Below are positions 8,804-19,311 of a stretch of 64,000 bases of DNA, one piece after another. The notes beneath the pieces are model-generated. The model did not search any database. It saw nothing but the letters and a program-made list of their open reading frames with translations, and was not told where the DNA came from. A program made the position numbers and the translations under genes. Numbering within the stretch: the first letter of the stretch is position 1; the number at the start of each line of letters is the position of its first letter. The DNA is taken from positions 1 through 64,000 of the forward strand of contig JBNGIQ010009204.1 in the NCBI GenBank assembly GCA_049999765.1, written 5' to 3'. This DNA comes from Phaeoceros laevis (lineage: Eukaryota; Anthocerotophyta; Anthocerotopsida; Notothyladales).

Positions 8804-11800
8804 ATGTCTGGTCAGCTCACACTTCAAACTTTTCGCTTGCAAACAAGCCCAAGTTCGCAAAGGATGGCCGCCTGCGCAACTCGCGGACTGATGCCGCACG
8901 CGTGCACCACCGCCATTCTTTTCATTGTGTTCATTTGGAGCTGCAGCTGCGCATGCTGGCACCGCACCTTGGTGGCTGCCCAATTGCACACGGCGGCCGG
9001 CGCCGCTGCAGCTGCAGCTGACGGTCCAGCATTGCAACTGCTTGAATCGGAAGAGCGAAGCATTCTCACGACCTTTAAGCAGCACGTCGTCAGGGACCCC
9101 CACGGAGCTCTGGCGTCCTGGCCATGGCGAGCGTCGCGGCACGTCTGCAACTGGACAGGAGTGGTGTGCGCACCTGACGGTTCCTCCCGAGTGGTAGCTC
9201 TGCAGCTTCCAGGTCAGGCGCTGGAAGGCACCATCACGCCGCTCCTCTTTAACCTCCAGTCTCTTGCGCAGCTGAATCTCTCCGGCAACAGCTTCGAGGG
9301 CAGCTTTCCGGACGCTGGCAAAGCAGGCAATGGCAGCGCCGGCGCCAGTCTGGTATCCCTGGACCTCAGCAGAAACCGCTTGTCTGGTACTCTGCCTGCC
9401 TCCATCGGCAATCTGTTCAGGTTGCAAGCGTTACTGCTAGGGATGAACGATTTCTGGGGACCCATCCCCTCAACGCTTGGCCGATGCAACAAGCTGGTGG
9501 AGCTGGAGTTGGGGATTGCGTCGGATGGGCAATCTCGGAGCGGGCTCAACGGCACCATCCCCGACACCTTGGCCAATTGTTCATCACTGACTTGCAATTG
9601 GCTGAGTTTATATTACTCTTACTTGGCAGGACCCATACCAGAGTGGCTGGGTTCAACCGTCACCAAGCGTCAATACATTGACTTGTCGTCCAACCAGCTG
9701 AGCGGCACCATTCCGGCCTCTTTGGGAAATCTCACGGACCTCTCTGTTTTGGTCCTGCTGGACAATCAAGGGTTGGTGGGGGAGGTACCGCACCAGCCAC
9801 CAGCTAGGCTTATGTAACAAGCTTGTTACGTTTGCAGTTGGAATGCAGTCTGAGGGTACTAGGAATAAAATTGTTGGAACACTACCAACCTTGTATGATC
9901 AGGTGTTGAGAAACATGAGTGTTTTGGAGGGGCTGGTTATCGCTGGAACTCAGATTACGGGCGTAATTCCACATGATTTGGCAACTCTCAAGAGCTTGGT
10001 CACCTTGAGATTGAGGGGGAACTTTTTGCAAGGGGATATACCACCCACCATGGGCAACCTCAGCAATCTGCAGACTGTGGACCTCCTATACAATGACTTC
10101 AAAGGATCTATTCCTAGAGAGTTTGGTTTGTGTACTAGCCTTAGCCAGTTTTATGCAGGCGGGTCCTCCTCCGTAGGCCTCATATCACAATTCTCTCCGG
10201 ACACTGGATCGTCTGTGAGGAACAACGACATGGTCGGTGAGATTCCTTATGAGATGGGGCACTTGCCGTTTTTTATTACCTTTTATGTCAGCTCCACAAG
10301 TATTAGTGGGAAGATTCCAGATTTTAGCAATGCTACTGTGCTAAAAAATCTTCTCCTTGGTTACAATGAGTTGGAGGGGATTATCACAGGGGAGCATCTA
10401 CCTGCATCTCTTGAAATTCTTGATTTGAACTCCAATCAATTGTCTGGGACCATACCATCTTCTGTAGGTAATTTATCCAACTTGTTGGAAATGTATATTT
10501 CTTACACTGACATTGAGGGTAAGATTCCTAGTGAGTTGGCCTTGTGTAGCAAATTGCAAGACTTGCATTTAGGAGGTTCATCCATTTCAAGGGGTCCACG
10601 AAGAAGCATGATCACAGGATCCATTCCCAAGGAGTTGGGTCAACTTGTGCAGTTGAATTCCTTATATGTGACATCCACCCAAGTGAGTGGTACCATTCCA
10701 TCATGGCTTGGAAATTGTACCTTATTGACTACTTTGGGGTTACGTGACACTGAGCTATATGGTGGACTTCCCACATGGTTATCAAACTTCAGAAGTCTTG
10801 AAGTGTTGGACGTAACAACCAACCCGTTAGATGGACCACTTTGAGTTCTAGACTGGAGTAAGTTACCATCTTTGCAAGGTCTATTTCTTTCTAGGAATAA
10901 ATTTTCTGGTCACATACCGGGTAGCCTCGGGATGGCAACTAAGCTACAGGTTTTCCTAGCTGGCGAAACAATGCTGATAGGGAGTTTACCCCTTGGAATG
11001 AAGAACAACTCCTATTTGAGGGTTGTGGATTTACAAAGCAATGGACTGAGTGGAAATATATTAGATGCATTGGATGTCTGGCGGACACTCCAACCCGAGC
11101 AGGCATGCAATTTATTATGTTATCCTTTAACATGTTTCAAGGAAGTTTGCCCACCTGGATTGTTAGTCCGTTTAAGAGATTGCAGGTGTTGTTGTTAGCT
11201 GGAAATGTGATAGAGGGATCCATACCCTATACTTTATCTCATTTGCCTGCGCTTCAATATCATGGTGAACTAGATGATCCCAATCTTTACGTGTTCAGGG
11301 CTTTCAACCAGCTAACAGACCCACCTTTCAAGATCACTTTGAAAAATGTGACACTAGGTTTGTTTGGCCTAACCCATGCCTTGTCCATCATAGACTTATC
11401 AGACAACCGTTTAGGGGGAGATATTCCTGCAGAGTTATCTCAGATTTTTAGACTAAGATACTTGAATGTATCCCATAATTCTTTGAGTGGACCCATTCCT
11501 CCCACATTTTCCAATCTGACCTCTCTTGTTCAGCTAGATGTGTCCAACAACAGTTTGAGTGGTAGTATACCCAGTACGTTGGCCAGCCTTAATGCTTTAG
11601 ACTGTGGATTATTCATCTAATTAGTTGGTGGGCCCTATTCCGTTCGGTACCAAATATGGCATCGCATCATATCTTGGCAACCCTGGTTTGTGTGGAGAAA
11701 TCTTGAGGGTTTCGTGCTCAACACCGCAATCACCAAGTCCCAGTAACCAAGGTCCCAAACCGTCTTCTGGCCCAGGTACAAGAGACATGCCTTTGTCATG

Positions 11801-11948
11801 GGTGGGCTTTGGGATTGGATGTAGTGTCTCTTTTTTAGTCACCGTGGGTCTGTTTACTTTTACCAACAGAGGTCTGCACTTCATATTCGGTGACACAGAG
11901 CCACCTGTCTACATTGTGCATCATGGGTTTTTCAATCCACCTAGCTAG
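8804..11948 (+). pseudogene. LRR receptor-like protein (no kinase), broken in several places
   Basis: Starting at an ATG at 8804 (alternative 8864), the frames together encode a signal peptide, an LRRNT_2 cap (ILTTFKQHVVRDPHGALASW, then CNWTGVVC), about 20 LRRs of the LSGTIPxSLGNL plant type, a C-terminal cap (YLGNPGLCG) and a membrane segment (GFGIGCSVSFLVTVGLF) with a short tail. There is no kinase domain, as in receptor-like proteins. The reading frame is broken: it ends at 9815-9817 and resumes shifted near 9843; a TGA at 10842-10844 interrupts an otherwise continuous LRR; the frame shifts near 11090; near 11604-11624 there is a further shift, and the new frame has TAG where NQLVG would be expected (CAG to TAG). 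A 16-base palindrome lies at the first break. Such proteins normally sense peptides or microbial ligands with co-receptor kinases. Confidence 0.8.
9814..9829. repeat. 16-base perfect palindrome inside the LRR pseudogene
   Basis: GTAACAAGCTTGTTAC is its own reverse complement. It sits exactly at the first break in the LRR reading frame and contains the stop codon. It may mark a repair or excision scar. Confidence 0.6.
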
Positions 11949-12116
11949 GCTAGGCTTTGATGCCAGAGTTTGAATGAGAGAGTGTGTTTACAACTTTACC
12001 TGTGTACCACGTTCACAAGTTCTGTAAAAATACACAAATGGTTCCGTTCTGGAAGGAAAGTTGTGGAGACATCCAAGTTGAATGTCTCCCGAGCTGAACT
12101 GAAAAGAGACAGGTTA

Positions 12117-12170
12117 ACCACAAGGCCGTTAAGCCGAGCATCCACCACAAGGCCGTTAAGCCGAGCATCC
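12117..12170. repeat. Tandem repeat, two 27-base units
   Basis: Two identical 27-base units (12117-12143 and 12144-12170), each containing GGCCGTTAAGCCGAGCATCC, followed by the first bases of a third. It lies between the LRR and armadillo pseudogenes. Confidence 0.85.
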
Positions 12171-12201
12171 ACCATAGGCTGGTCTCTTTTTATTTCCGTG
12201 G

Positions 12202-14350
12202 CTACCTGGCATACTGGAAGGCCACAATCGAGTGGTGTTTGATACAGGAGACTAGGAATCTCACGGTGGCCAGTTTTTTGCTTGCCTGGGCCTCCTCCGA
12301 AACATAAGCCATGTATTCTTGTACCATCTTCTCGCTTTCTTTCAGCGCTTCCACTTGATCCTGTATGATGTCTTGTGGCGGTAGGTAGACCTCCTGCACG
12401 CCAAATGGACCTGCCCAAGCAAATAAGGCTTCCAATGCCTCCTCGGAACTGCTGCCTCCTTCCTTGACAAGGTTGATAAGTGGTGGCACAGCTCCAGCCT
12501 CAATCACGCAGAGAGTACCTTTCGTATTACATTTTCCTGCATGTACTTTGCAGGTTCTGTGCTTTCTCATTCCCACAGCTGCCATCAACCTCTTGAAGAA
12601 AGACTAACGTTCCGTCAGCTCTGGCGTGCTCTTCGAGAGAATTCCCAGTGCTACAGATGCATGCTGCTTTGAGCGCTAAGAACCACTAGACAGCAAATCT
12701 AAGAGGAGAGATATCATACCCTGTCTGGCCAGTGAAAGCTTCACAGGCACAGGCGTGTACTCAAGTAGTTTGGAGAGCGCCACTGCAGCATTCTCCTTAA
12801 CCTTTCCACTGCAAGGCTTTTCTAAGCACTACCAGCCCCGGCAGCACAGATGGCTCTTGCAACATTCGGCTTCGCATAGCCTCTACTTTTGACAAGCTTG
12901 CTAAGATGCATAGAACAGCCTCTTTTTCATCCAAAGAAACCGGTTGGTCAAGACGAGTTACCAATAAGCGCAAAACCTCCTTGCTCAGAATGACGCAAGA
13001 CCGGGAGTAGCGATCCCCAGCAAGGTGACAAATGAGACTTGTGATGCTCATTCTTGCACTAGATGAAAGATCAGCATCCTGCAAAAGCGAGAAGATACTA
13101 AGAACCTCACTGCAGTCCTTCAGTGCAAGTCTGACAGGTCGGCAATCCTTTGCCATGCACTGCAAAGTCCGCATGGCATATTCTTTGACAATCTTCTCTC
13201 CACATGTCACCATTTCAACCAGTCTAAGTGTGGCGCTCTGTGGTTCCATCTGTTCCACATTTCCTCGATGTGTAGCCAAGTTTGCTAGTGTGCCCACAAC
13301 TGGCAACTTGAATCCAGATAGCTTACTAGAACTGGTATTGCACCTGTTTCGATATTGCAACTCGATTTCTGTCACAGTCAGAAAGATGACGCAATGCTTC
13401 AGCTGCAGCAATCTTTAATATCCATGTGACCCTGTTGAAGCAAATCTAATAACGGTGGCACTGCACCAGCTTGTACAAGAGCAGCGCTAGTATGCTCGTT
13501 CAGCTCAAGATTGCATACAGCATTTGCCAGTTCTGATCTTACAGCCATGTCGTTCCCTGACAGTAGAGCAGAGGAAGTGAAAATGAGCTCATATTCTCAA
13601 TCCAATTGTCCAGTTGACATGACAGAAGGAAACGATTACGGCATGCAGCACATTGAACACATTGATAGATGAAGAAGGGACGGTATGCATGCAATGTCAC
13701 AGAACACTGAACAGGAGCATACCAGGGTGTAGCGTGGCAACCAGTGGGCCGAACAGTCCCGCATGAGCAACTTCGATTACAACCCTTGGATTGCCCTGAC
13801 AAAATCATTCAACAGGTTTCTCTGGTCCCCTGTGCAGTGAGTGAGAGCACTTGCAATTGTGACGACCGACAAAGGTTCAGCAAGAACAGCTGCCTTTCCT
13901 GCTTCGCACCTAGATAGTTCCCAGAGAAGCTGCACTGCCCGTCCGTGCTCTCCTGGATTTCTATTGATGATACGGAGTAGAACACGCACTGCGCCTGTTT
14001 CCTTGAGGAGAATCTTCGTGCAGAATGTAACAAGCAGGTCAGTGTAAAGACACAAAATGTTGTGCTTACAGCTACTGTGGATGTCACTGTCATTTTTGTG
14101 TTCAGCTTCATTACAGGGAAGGCTGTTAGTGAGCTGGAAGGACCAGTCAAACAGAGGAGTACCAGAGAATAAGACAAATGTGCGCACCTTTTGTTCTTCT
14201 CCAACTGCTGCAATACCACAAAGGATTCGCAAAATCTTCTCCTTCAGCGCAGGGGCTGCCCTTCTGAGGACAGTCACCAAGGGCTTCAGTCCATCTAAAG
14301 CCACAACACGTCGCGTGAGTATATTCCAGTAGCGCCCTGTGCATGACCTA
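12202..14350 (-). pseudogene. Armadillo-repeat protein gene with several frameshifts
   Basis: Reading leftwards, many armadillo (ARM) repeats are visible: DGLKPLVTVLRRAAPALKEK near 14300, ETGAVRVLLRIINRNPGEHG near 13980, VIEVAHAGLFGPLVATL near 13760, ALVQAGAVPPLLDLLQQ near 13470, then KIAAAEALRHLSDCDRNRV, VGTLANLATHRGNVEQM, KENAAVALSKLLEYTPVPVK and EAGAVPPLINLVKEGG near 12500. ARM repeats form a superhelix that binds partner proteins. Some breaks may be introns (donors at 14188 and 13725), but others lie inside a repeat: near 13415 one extra A shifts the frame between HMDI and KIAAAEA, near 13330 and near 12810 there are further one-base shifts. I cannot assign a subfamily; no U-box is visible. 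Called a pseudogene because of the repeated shifts. Confidence 0.7.
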
Positions 14351-14395
14351 ACAGTGTGCACTCCTAATTTCAGCCAATGCAGGGCTGGCACGCAC

Positions 14396-14810
14396 CTGGT
14401 ACAGTTCCCATGGGAGGGATGAACCTTGCTGTAGGCTGGACGTGATAAATTATGACCTTGTCTGCCATGTTGCAGAAGTTTTCCAGGGTCCATTTGACAG
14501 CATAGGTGGCCTGCAAAAAACTACCAGCAGTTGTTCCTGCAGCTCAATGCTCACGCAAAGAAAAGAGATTCAAGGAGCTCCACAGAATTTCAGTGCTCAT
14601 GAATAGCCCAGTAACTCTCAGGGCCTGAAATTAGTTCAACACTCTTGTAGCGTACCTCCGGGGATAAATCAACCGCCAGCACAACGGTTCTTGGTAAGCC
14701 CGATGACTTCAAAGGATCATGCTCTTGGAGGTGCTCAGAAAGTCTGACGATGATCACGGTGCTATGTGCATGGTGCAGGACATAGTCACTTGTGCTTCCA
14801 AGAAATGTCC
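14396..14810 (-). pseudogene. Universal stress protein (USP) domain fragments
   Basis: Two exon-like pieces on the minus strand. The first, after an acceptor AG at 14811, reads FLGSTSDYVLHHAHSTVIIV, the glycine-rich nucleotide-binding end of a USP domain, then PRTVVLAVDLSPE. After an intron, ATYAVKWTLENFCNMADKVI followed by IYHVQPT continues as the start of a second USP domain, ending at a donor at 14395. USP domains bind ATP or AMP and act in stress responses. The first domain lacks its N-terminal part, and a PPR fragment starts on the opposite strand about 80 bases to the right, so the 5' half seems lost. It could instead be part of one gene with the armadillo repeats to its left; I think that less likely. 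Confidence 0.65.
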
Positions 14811-14904
14811 TGAAAACAAAGATCTACCACAATCAGACGCCGAAATTCGGACACCTGCCGTCCCACCTTAATTTTCCTTCACAAGCTGCGTGAGGCCACA
14901 AGAA

Positions 14905-15340
14905 CTGTACGACTGGGAGGAAGGTAGTGGGAGTTTTAGTGCTCGTCGTTACAGCTTTTATGATGCATCACTCCATGGTATTTTTGACAGCATGGACTCA
15001 AAGACTGTGGTGACATGGAATGCCCTGATTGCTGGGTATGCATCTATAGCAAGGACTCTGCCAAGAGGCGCTTGTTGTGTATGGACAAATGGAGGAGGCG
15101 GGCCTCATTTTGGCTGACCGTGTTACTCTTGCTTGCCTTCTGAAGGCGTGTGCAAGCACTGGTGCCATACAGAAGGGCAGGGAGCTGCACTCAAAGATTG
15201 TCAAAAGAGGTCTGCTGGATGATGTAGTGGTGGGCAACTGCCTCGTGGACATGTATGCAAAATGTGGTGAGCTAGAAGATGCGTGCCAGGTTTTTGACAG
15301 CATGGACACAAATTCTACAGGCGACATGCAACTCCACCTG
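14905..15340 (+). pseudogene. PLS-type PPR fragment with a frameshift
   Basis: Readable PPR units: IFDSMDSKTVVTWNALIAGY, then after a frameshift near 15050 VYGQMEEAGLILADRVTLAC, LLKACASTGAIQKGRELHSK, and VGNCLVDMYAKCGELEDACQ ending at VFDSMDTNST. This is about one and a half PLS triplets of a protein that is normally 500-1000 residues. It is cut on the right shortly before a small transposon (15405) and on the left by the USP fragment. Confidence 0.85.
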
Positions 15341-15389
15341 CCTGTCTATAAGCTAGGCTACCAAAAACTTCAAGTTAGGGCGGTCTTAA

Positions 15390-16190
15390 CAGAACCTGCT
15401 CTAATAAGGGCCTTTTCGAATGGTCCGGGACCCGGGCCCGGCAAACGCAACCTGGCCCGGGTCCCGGGTGTTCGCATGATGCGGCGCGAATGGGCCCGGG
15501 CCCGGGCTCTCAGTGACCATGCGAAACGGCCCTAAACTCGCAAACTCGCAAACTGGTGTCGTAAATTTAGCCCTACCTTGCTTCTTTCCAAATCGAAGCG
15601 CGCTCTATTCAGACCGCTGTGGTGCCTCATGATTGGCAACTTGCGTCGACCAGAGGCGATTCTCCCTTGCGAGCGCAGTCGGGCACCGAGATCGGATTCA
15701 TGGTTCCGTCCACCTTGGGACGTCAGCGGAGCGCACCTCTGCACCTTCCTTTGGAACCCAAAATTTGCAACCAACTGCTGAGAAGAAAACAAAGCCAGGC
15801 TCTACAAGTTTACGGACACGGGCAGCAATTTCTCGTTCATGAATCAGCTCCATTCCATCCGCATATCCACGGTTTCACAGAATTGGTTGGCACAAGAGCG
15901 AGCGCTCCTCAAATTTATTATAAATAGACGATGTAGCTGGGTCACAAATGAACCATTTGCAGTGTCGACACGAAACATCAATGCACAGGTTTCACGAGCG
16001 AATTTCCTGCAGCCACAAGCTTAAGGAGAGAAATTATATCGATTCTAAGTCTAGCTCGCCCTTGGCCAAAAAATTCATGTGGCTATCTATCTAGAGCTGC
16101 AGCTAGCTGCACTCGTAGTCGCCTTGGAGCACAGTGAAGGTCGCTTGCTTGTCCTGGCTGTAAAAGAAGGAAGCCAGCGTATCAATGGGC
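15390..16190. repeat. Segmental duplication copy B (partner 7590-8270)
   Basis: Same-orientation partner of 7590-8270. Copy B contains the small transposon at 15405-15535 and continues into the intact TPD1-like gene, so B is probably nearer the source. The shared part includes the 3' flank of that gene. Confidence 0.85.
15405..15535. mobile_element. Small Tourist-like MITE with GC-rich hairpin
   Basis: The related sequence at 7601-7612 reads CTCTAAACTCGC without interruption, while here the same site is split by about 128 bases and flanked by TAA on both sides. The ends are imperfect inverted repeats: GGGCCTTTTCGAATGG at 15408 and, on the reverse strand from 15532, GGGCCGTTTCGCATGG (14 of 16 match). 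TAA as target-site duplication and GGGCC ends fit PIF/Harbinger (Tourist) MITEs. Inside is a perfect 14-base GC-rich inverted repeat (15425-15438 with 15454-15467). An additional TAA at the left end makes the exact border uncertain by three bases. Confidence 0.8.
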
Positions 16191-16729
16191 TGCTCGTCGT
16201 TGACAACGCAGATGTCGGTGCCTTCAACCCTGTAAAAGTCGGGGTGCGCCGGCTTGAGCCAGGTGGGGTTGTAGTCGGAGCACAGAAGAACGACGTTCTT
16301 GGGATGGCAATTGGGCCAGAAGCAGTGGTTGTTCACAACGACGATGAAGGAACCGTCGTCGCGCGGGGTCTGCGTCACGATCACGTTGTCTCTGGTGCAC
16401 GCCTGCCCCTCCACTTCCGCACCTGCCAGTCATGAAAACCGTCAGGGAAAGAAAAGCTCCCTCCAAACATTGTCCGGTCCGCCATTCATGAAAGGAAAAA
16501 CAAGGGAACAGCCTCAATAGGTCTTGCAGAGCTCAACAGCTGGCTAAACCTAGCTAGATGCAGCGGCCTGAATTCCAAGCAAGCAATGCACCACCAGCTA
16601 GCGCCTTCGAATTCAAACATCGCTGAGAATTAGGAAGGTAGCTGTGTGAGTACCTTGGGCCATGTGATGGAGCTGCGATGCCACCACGAGCAGAACGAGC
16701 AGGTACCACGAGCTCTTGGAGCCTTCCAT
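16103..16729 (-). CDS. TPD1-like small secreted cysteine-rich protein
   Basis: Two exons: 16729-16654 and 16422-16103, joined by an intron with GT-AG borders, giving 131 residues. Exon 1 is a signal peptide (MEGSKSSWYLLVLLVVASQL). The mature part has the pattern of the TAPETUM DETERMINANT 1 family: CTRDNVIVTQTP, a strand VVVNNHCFWPNC, FYRVEGTDICVVNDEQPI and a final FTVLQGDYEC with conserved cys. In angiosperms TPD1 is a ligand of the receptor kinase EMS1/EXS and fixes tapetum fate; in a seed-free plant the role is unknown, possibly sporangium or general cell signalling. The family call rests on residue pattern and length, not on a search. A truncated copy of its 3' end lies at 8181-8262. Confidence 0.75.
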
Positions 16730-17304
16730 GACTGCTGACGATGATCAATTTCACAATAGATCTGCGGCAGAAAGAAGAAGCATGAATTCACGTCAGAAAG
16801 AGATTCGCAGAAGCTGCAAAGATTGAGCAAAACGCACGACCGATGGCGGCTGAGATGAAGCAAATCGGCAGACAGGTCTTGCGGAGCATGTTTCAAGAAC
16901 GGCAAGGGCGAGTGCTGCACCAGACTCTCCGCAAGCTCGTTCAGGAGGCAGGTCTGACCTAGAACGAGGAAACCTTCTAAGGATGCTAGCTAGCGCTCCT
17001 CTCAGCGAGCTCAAGGCAGACGGCGCAAAGTGACTGCCTTGGGAGGAGAGCAAGCCCCTTCATATAGCAGAGCTAGCTAGGGCAAGGCACCGAGATATCT
17101 CGGTCATGGACCGAGATGTACAGATCGTCACTGCTTTCGAGCACTGGTGTACTGTGTACGTGTCACCTATTCCTGACCGAAACGAGTCATTCAGGAGCGA
17201 GAAGCTCTTACATCTAGCGCTAGTTGGCTTTGTATTGGACAGACAGGTCTGGGTGACCGGTGGGAAACCTAGCTAGCTAGGCCTCTCAATTGCAAGTGTG
17301 CGGA
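16730..17304. other. Upstream region of the TPD1-like gene, no gene seen
   Basis: Contains several CTAGCTAG runs and CCGAGATATCTCGG at about 17090, a 14-base palindrome. Probably includes the promoter of the TPD1-like gene. No coding frame with recognisable motifs. Confidence 0.5.
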
Positions 17305-17526
17305 ATGGAGCGCTCACAAGCTTTTTGTTCGGAGGTCGAGGATGCAGCCGAAGCGATTGTGGCGGATGTCGAAGAAGCTGAGGTGGGACGTATTTTTAAA
17401 GCAAAACTTGCAAATGTGAGAAAGACAACCCAACTGCATCATAAATTAAAAGCAAGCACGCACAGGGACTTTGACATATCCATGGCGACAGCATGTTTAG
17501 TTGCTAGGTCCATAGAAGCTGTCTAA
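17305..17526 (+). CDS. Short hypothetical ORF, 73 residues
   Basis: An ATG at 17305 opens a frame to 17526. The product is mixed-charge, with EDAAEAIVADVEEAEVGRIF and a basic middle part. I do not recognise it, and no neighbouring exon is evident. It could be chance. Confidence 0.25.
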   Translation: MERSQAFCSEVEDAAEAIVADVEEAEVGRIFKAKLANVRKTTQLHHKLKASTHRDFDISMATACLVARSIEAV

Positions 17527-17879
17527 AGTCAAGTGTTGGAAACGTTCTGACAGTTAGACTCCTCCTTTTTTCTCACAGATTTGTATATACACCGAGTTCT
17601 GTTGAAGAAGAATTGCATGTGAACTGCATCTGTAATCTTGTAAGGTGCGCCTGAAAAAATACACTCAAGTCAGTCAAGTTTCTTGCAAGGGTCTCAAACT
17701 TGTCAGTTTGACTGCCCTGGAGAGACACATGTGATGATTTTGTCTGCTGAACATTCTGATAATTCACATCCATGGATGGGAGCTCTCTGACCTTGTCGTC
17801 TCTAACGCAACTGGGAGTGAAAATTTGTGCAGTCGAAAAGACTGTTGGAGGCACCTTTGATAAAGCTACCAACTACAAC

Positions 17880-18440
17880 ATTTGCTGTCCCCAAACTCCC
17901 ACTCCCTGTGGTTACAAGGGCATGCATGAGGAGCCGGAGGTGAGACGTGTTCCAAGTTGACCATCAGGCTTCGTGTTGACCACTGGGTGTATGAACTCTT
18001 GCTGAACCTCTCTCTGTCTTTCATGTTATTGCAGATACATACAGTCCTGACCAAGACATTTTGGTGTTCAAAGGATTGTAAACAGCAGAAGAAAATGAGA
18101 TTTGCCAAGCAACAGCAGACACAGGTACGGTGGATCAAGGTTAACTATCCACTGCAGTCCAGGGTGTGACAGCAGTACTTATTCTTCGCAGCAGGCTGGC
18201 TGTGGTGAGGGCGAAAAAAATGTGTTGATCTTAAGTAGATCACACCACTCTCAACTAGATAGTGGCTAAAGTTTCCAGTTAGGCGAGCTTGTCCGAGGTG
18301 AGTGATTCAGACCTCCCTGAATTGGCTTAGCCAAAAATGTTCATTACGGGCCACAGGTCTGCTGTTTTGGTAAGCATTTAATTTGTAGTATGACATTGCT
18401 GCAGGGATGCATCCATGGCCGCTTGCTGGGCAAAGAGAAT
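17880..18440. repeat. Diverged direct duplication, copy 1 (partner 20455-21065)
   Basis: Blocks shared in order with 20455-21065 include GGCTTCGTGTTGAC, CAGAAGAAAATGAGATTTGC, GGCTGGCTGTG, TGTGTTGATCTTA and TTGCTGCAGGGA. Identity is about 75-80 percent by eye with indels. In the partner copy one block is an open exon-like frame that is broken here, so the unit may have carried part of a gene. Confidence 0.75.
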
Positions 18441-19311
18441 CTTGAGCATTCTTCTTTGTAAAGGAGAAGGGCGGACGAGTCCCTGCCTGATTCCATGGTT
18501 TCTTGCTGGTTGCTAAAGTCATCCTGGAAGATGACGTCAGCCAGATTGATAAAGTCACCTCTGGACTCTGAAGTCCTGAACAAACTTGACTTGACCACGT
18601 CGAGATGCCTGACATCCGCATCTCCCTGGGGCCAGACCTGGGGGATCTGCTACGCTACCCCCTCCATTTTCTTATATATAATGAGTGCAGGCGACATCCA
18701 AATGCGGGGATGTGTCAATTTCCGTACGGCGTGTCAGCCAAGAGGTGAACGGGTGTCCAGACCACTGGCTCCAGGTGTCGACCGGTGCCTTCATCCTTGT
18801 GCTTCCAAAACTGTTTAAATTTCGCTCTCGCACTATTATTAGGAATCTTCCGATCGGAGTTGTATCCTCTTGGGGGCCCGCGGCGCCATTGATCACAAGT
18901 CTCCCTTCAGGGAATGGAAAGCTAGCTGGTCACGCTGACGCCGGGCCAGAGCTGGACCTCCAGATGAGCTGGCTCCAGCCGAGCTTGAAGAAGTCAGGAC
19001 TGCCCCCTCCATTTAGGCCTGTGGAGTCCCCGGAACCTTCTGAGGGAGCTGATTGAGGGGGTGTTTGAGGAGGTCTCGGGCGGGATGAGGTGCATGCCTG
19101 GGTAGCGTCGGAGTTTGGAGGGACTGTTGGTAGGAGAAACTTGTGCGACGTTTAGACATGGGATTTCTGTGGATTTAGAATGTGGGGAGACGAGGCCCTC
19201 ATTGTGAGAGGATTCTGTATGGGACTCCAGTGCGTTTCCCTAGCTTTAGGCCTGAGCGGTCATGGATGAGCTCCAGTGGTTGAGAAGGCTAGCTAGGGGA
19301 GGGCATTCAAG
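18441..19311. other. No recognised gene; one anonymous 123-codon frame
   Basis: An open frame at 18685-19056 (plus) ends in a proline-rich tail (LPPPFRPVESPEPSEGAD). I do not recognise it. The rest holds nothing I can name. Confidence 0.4.
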
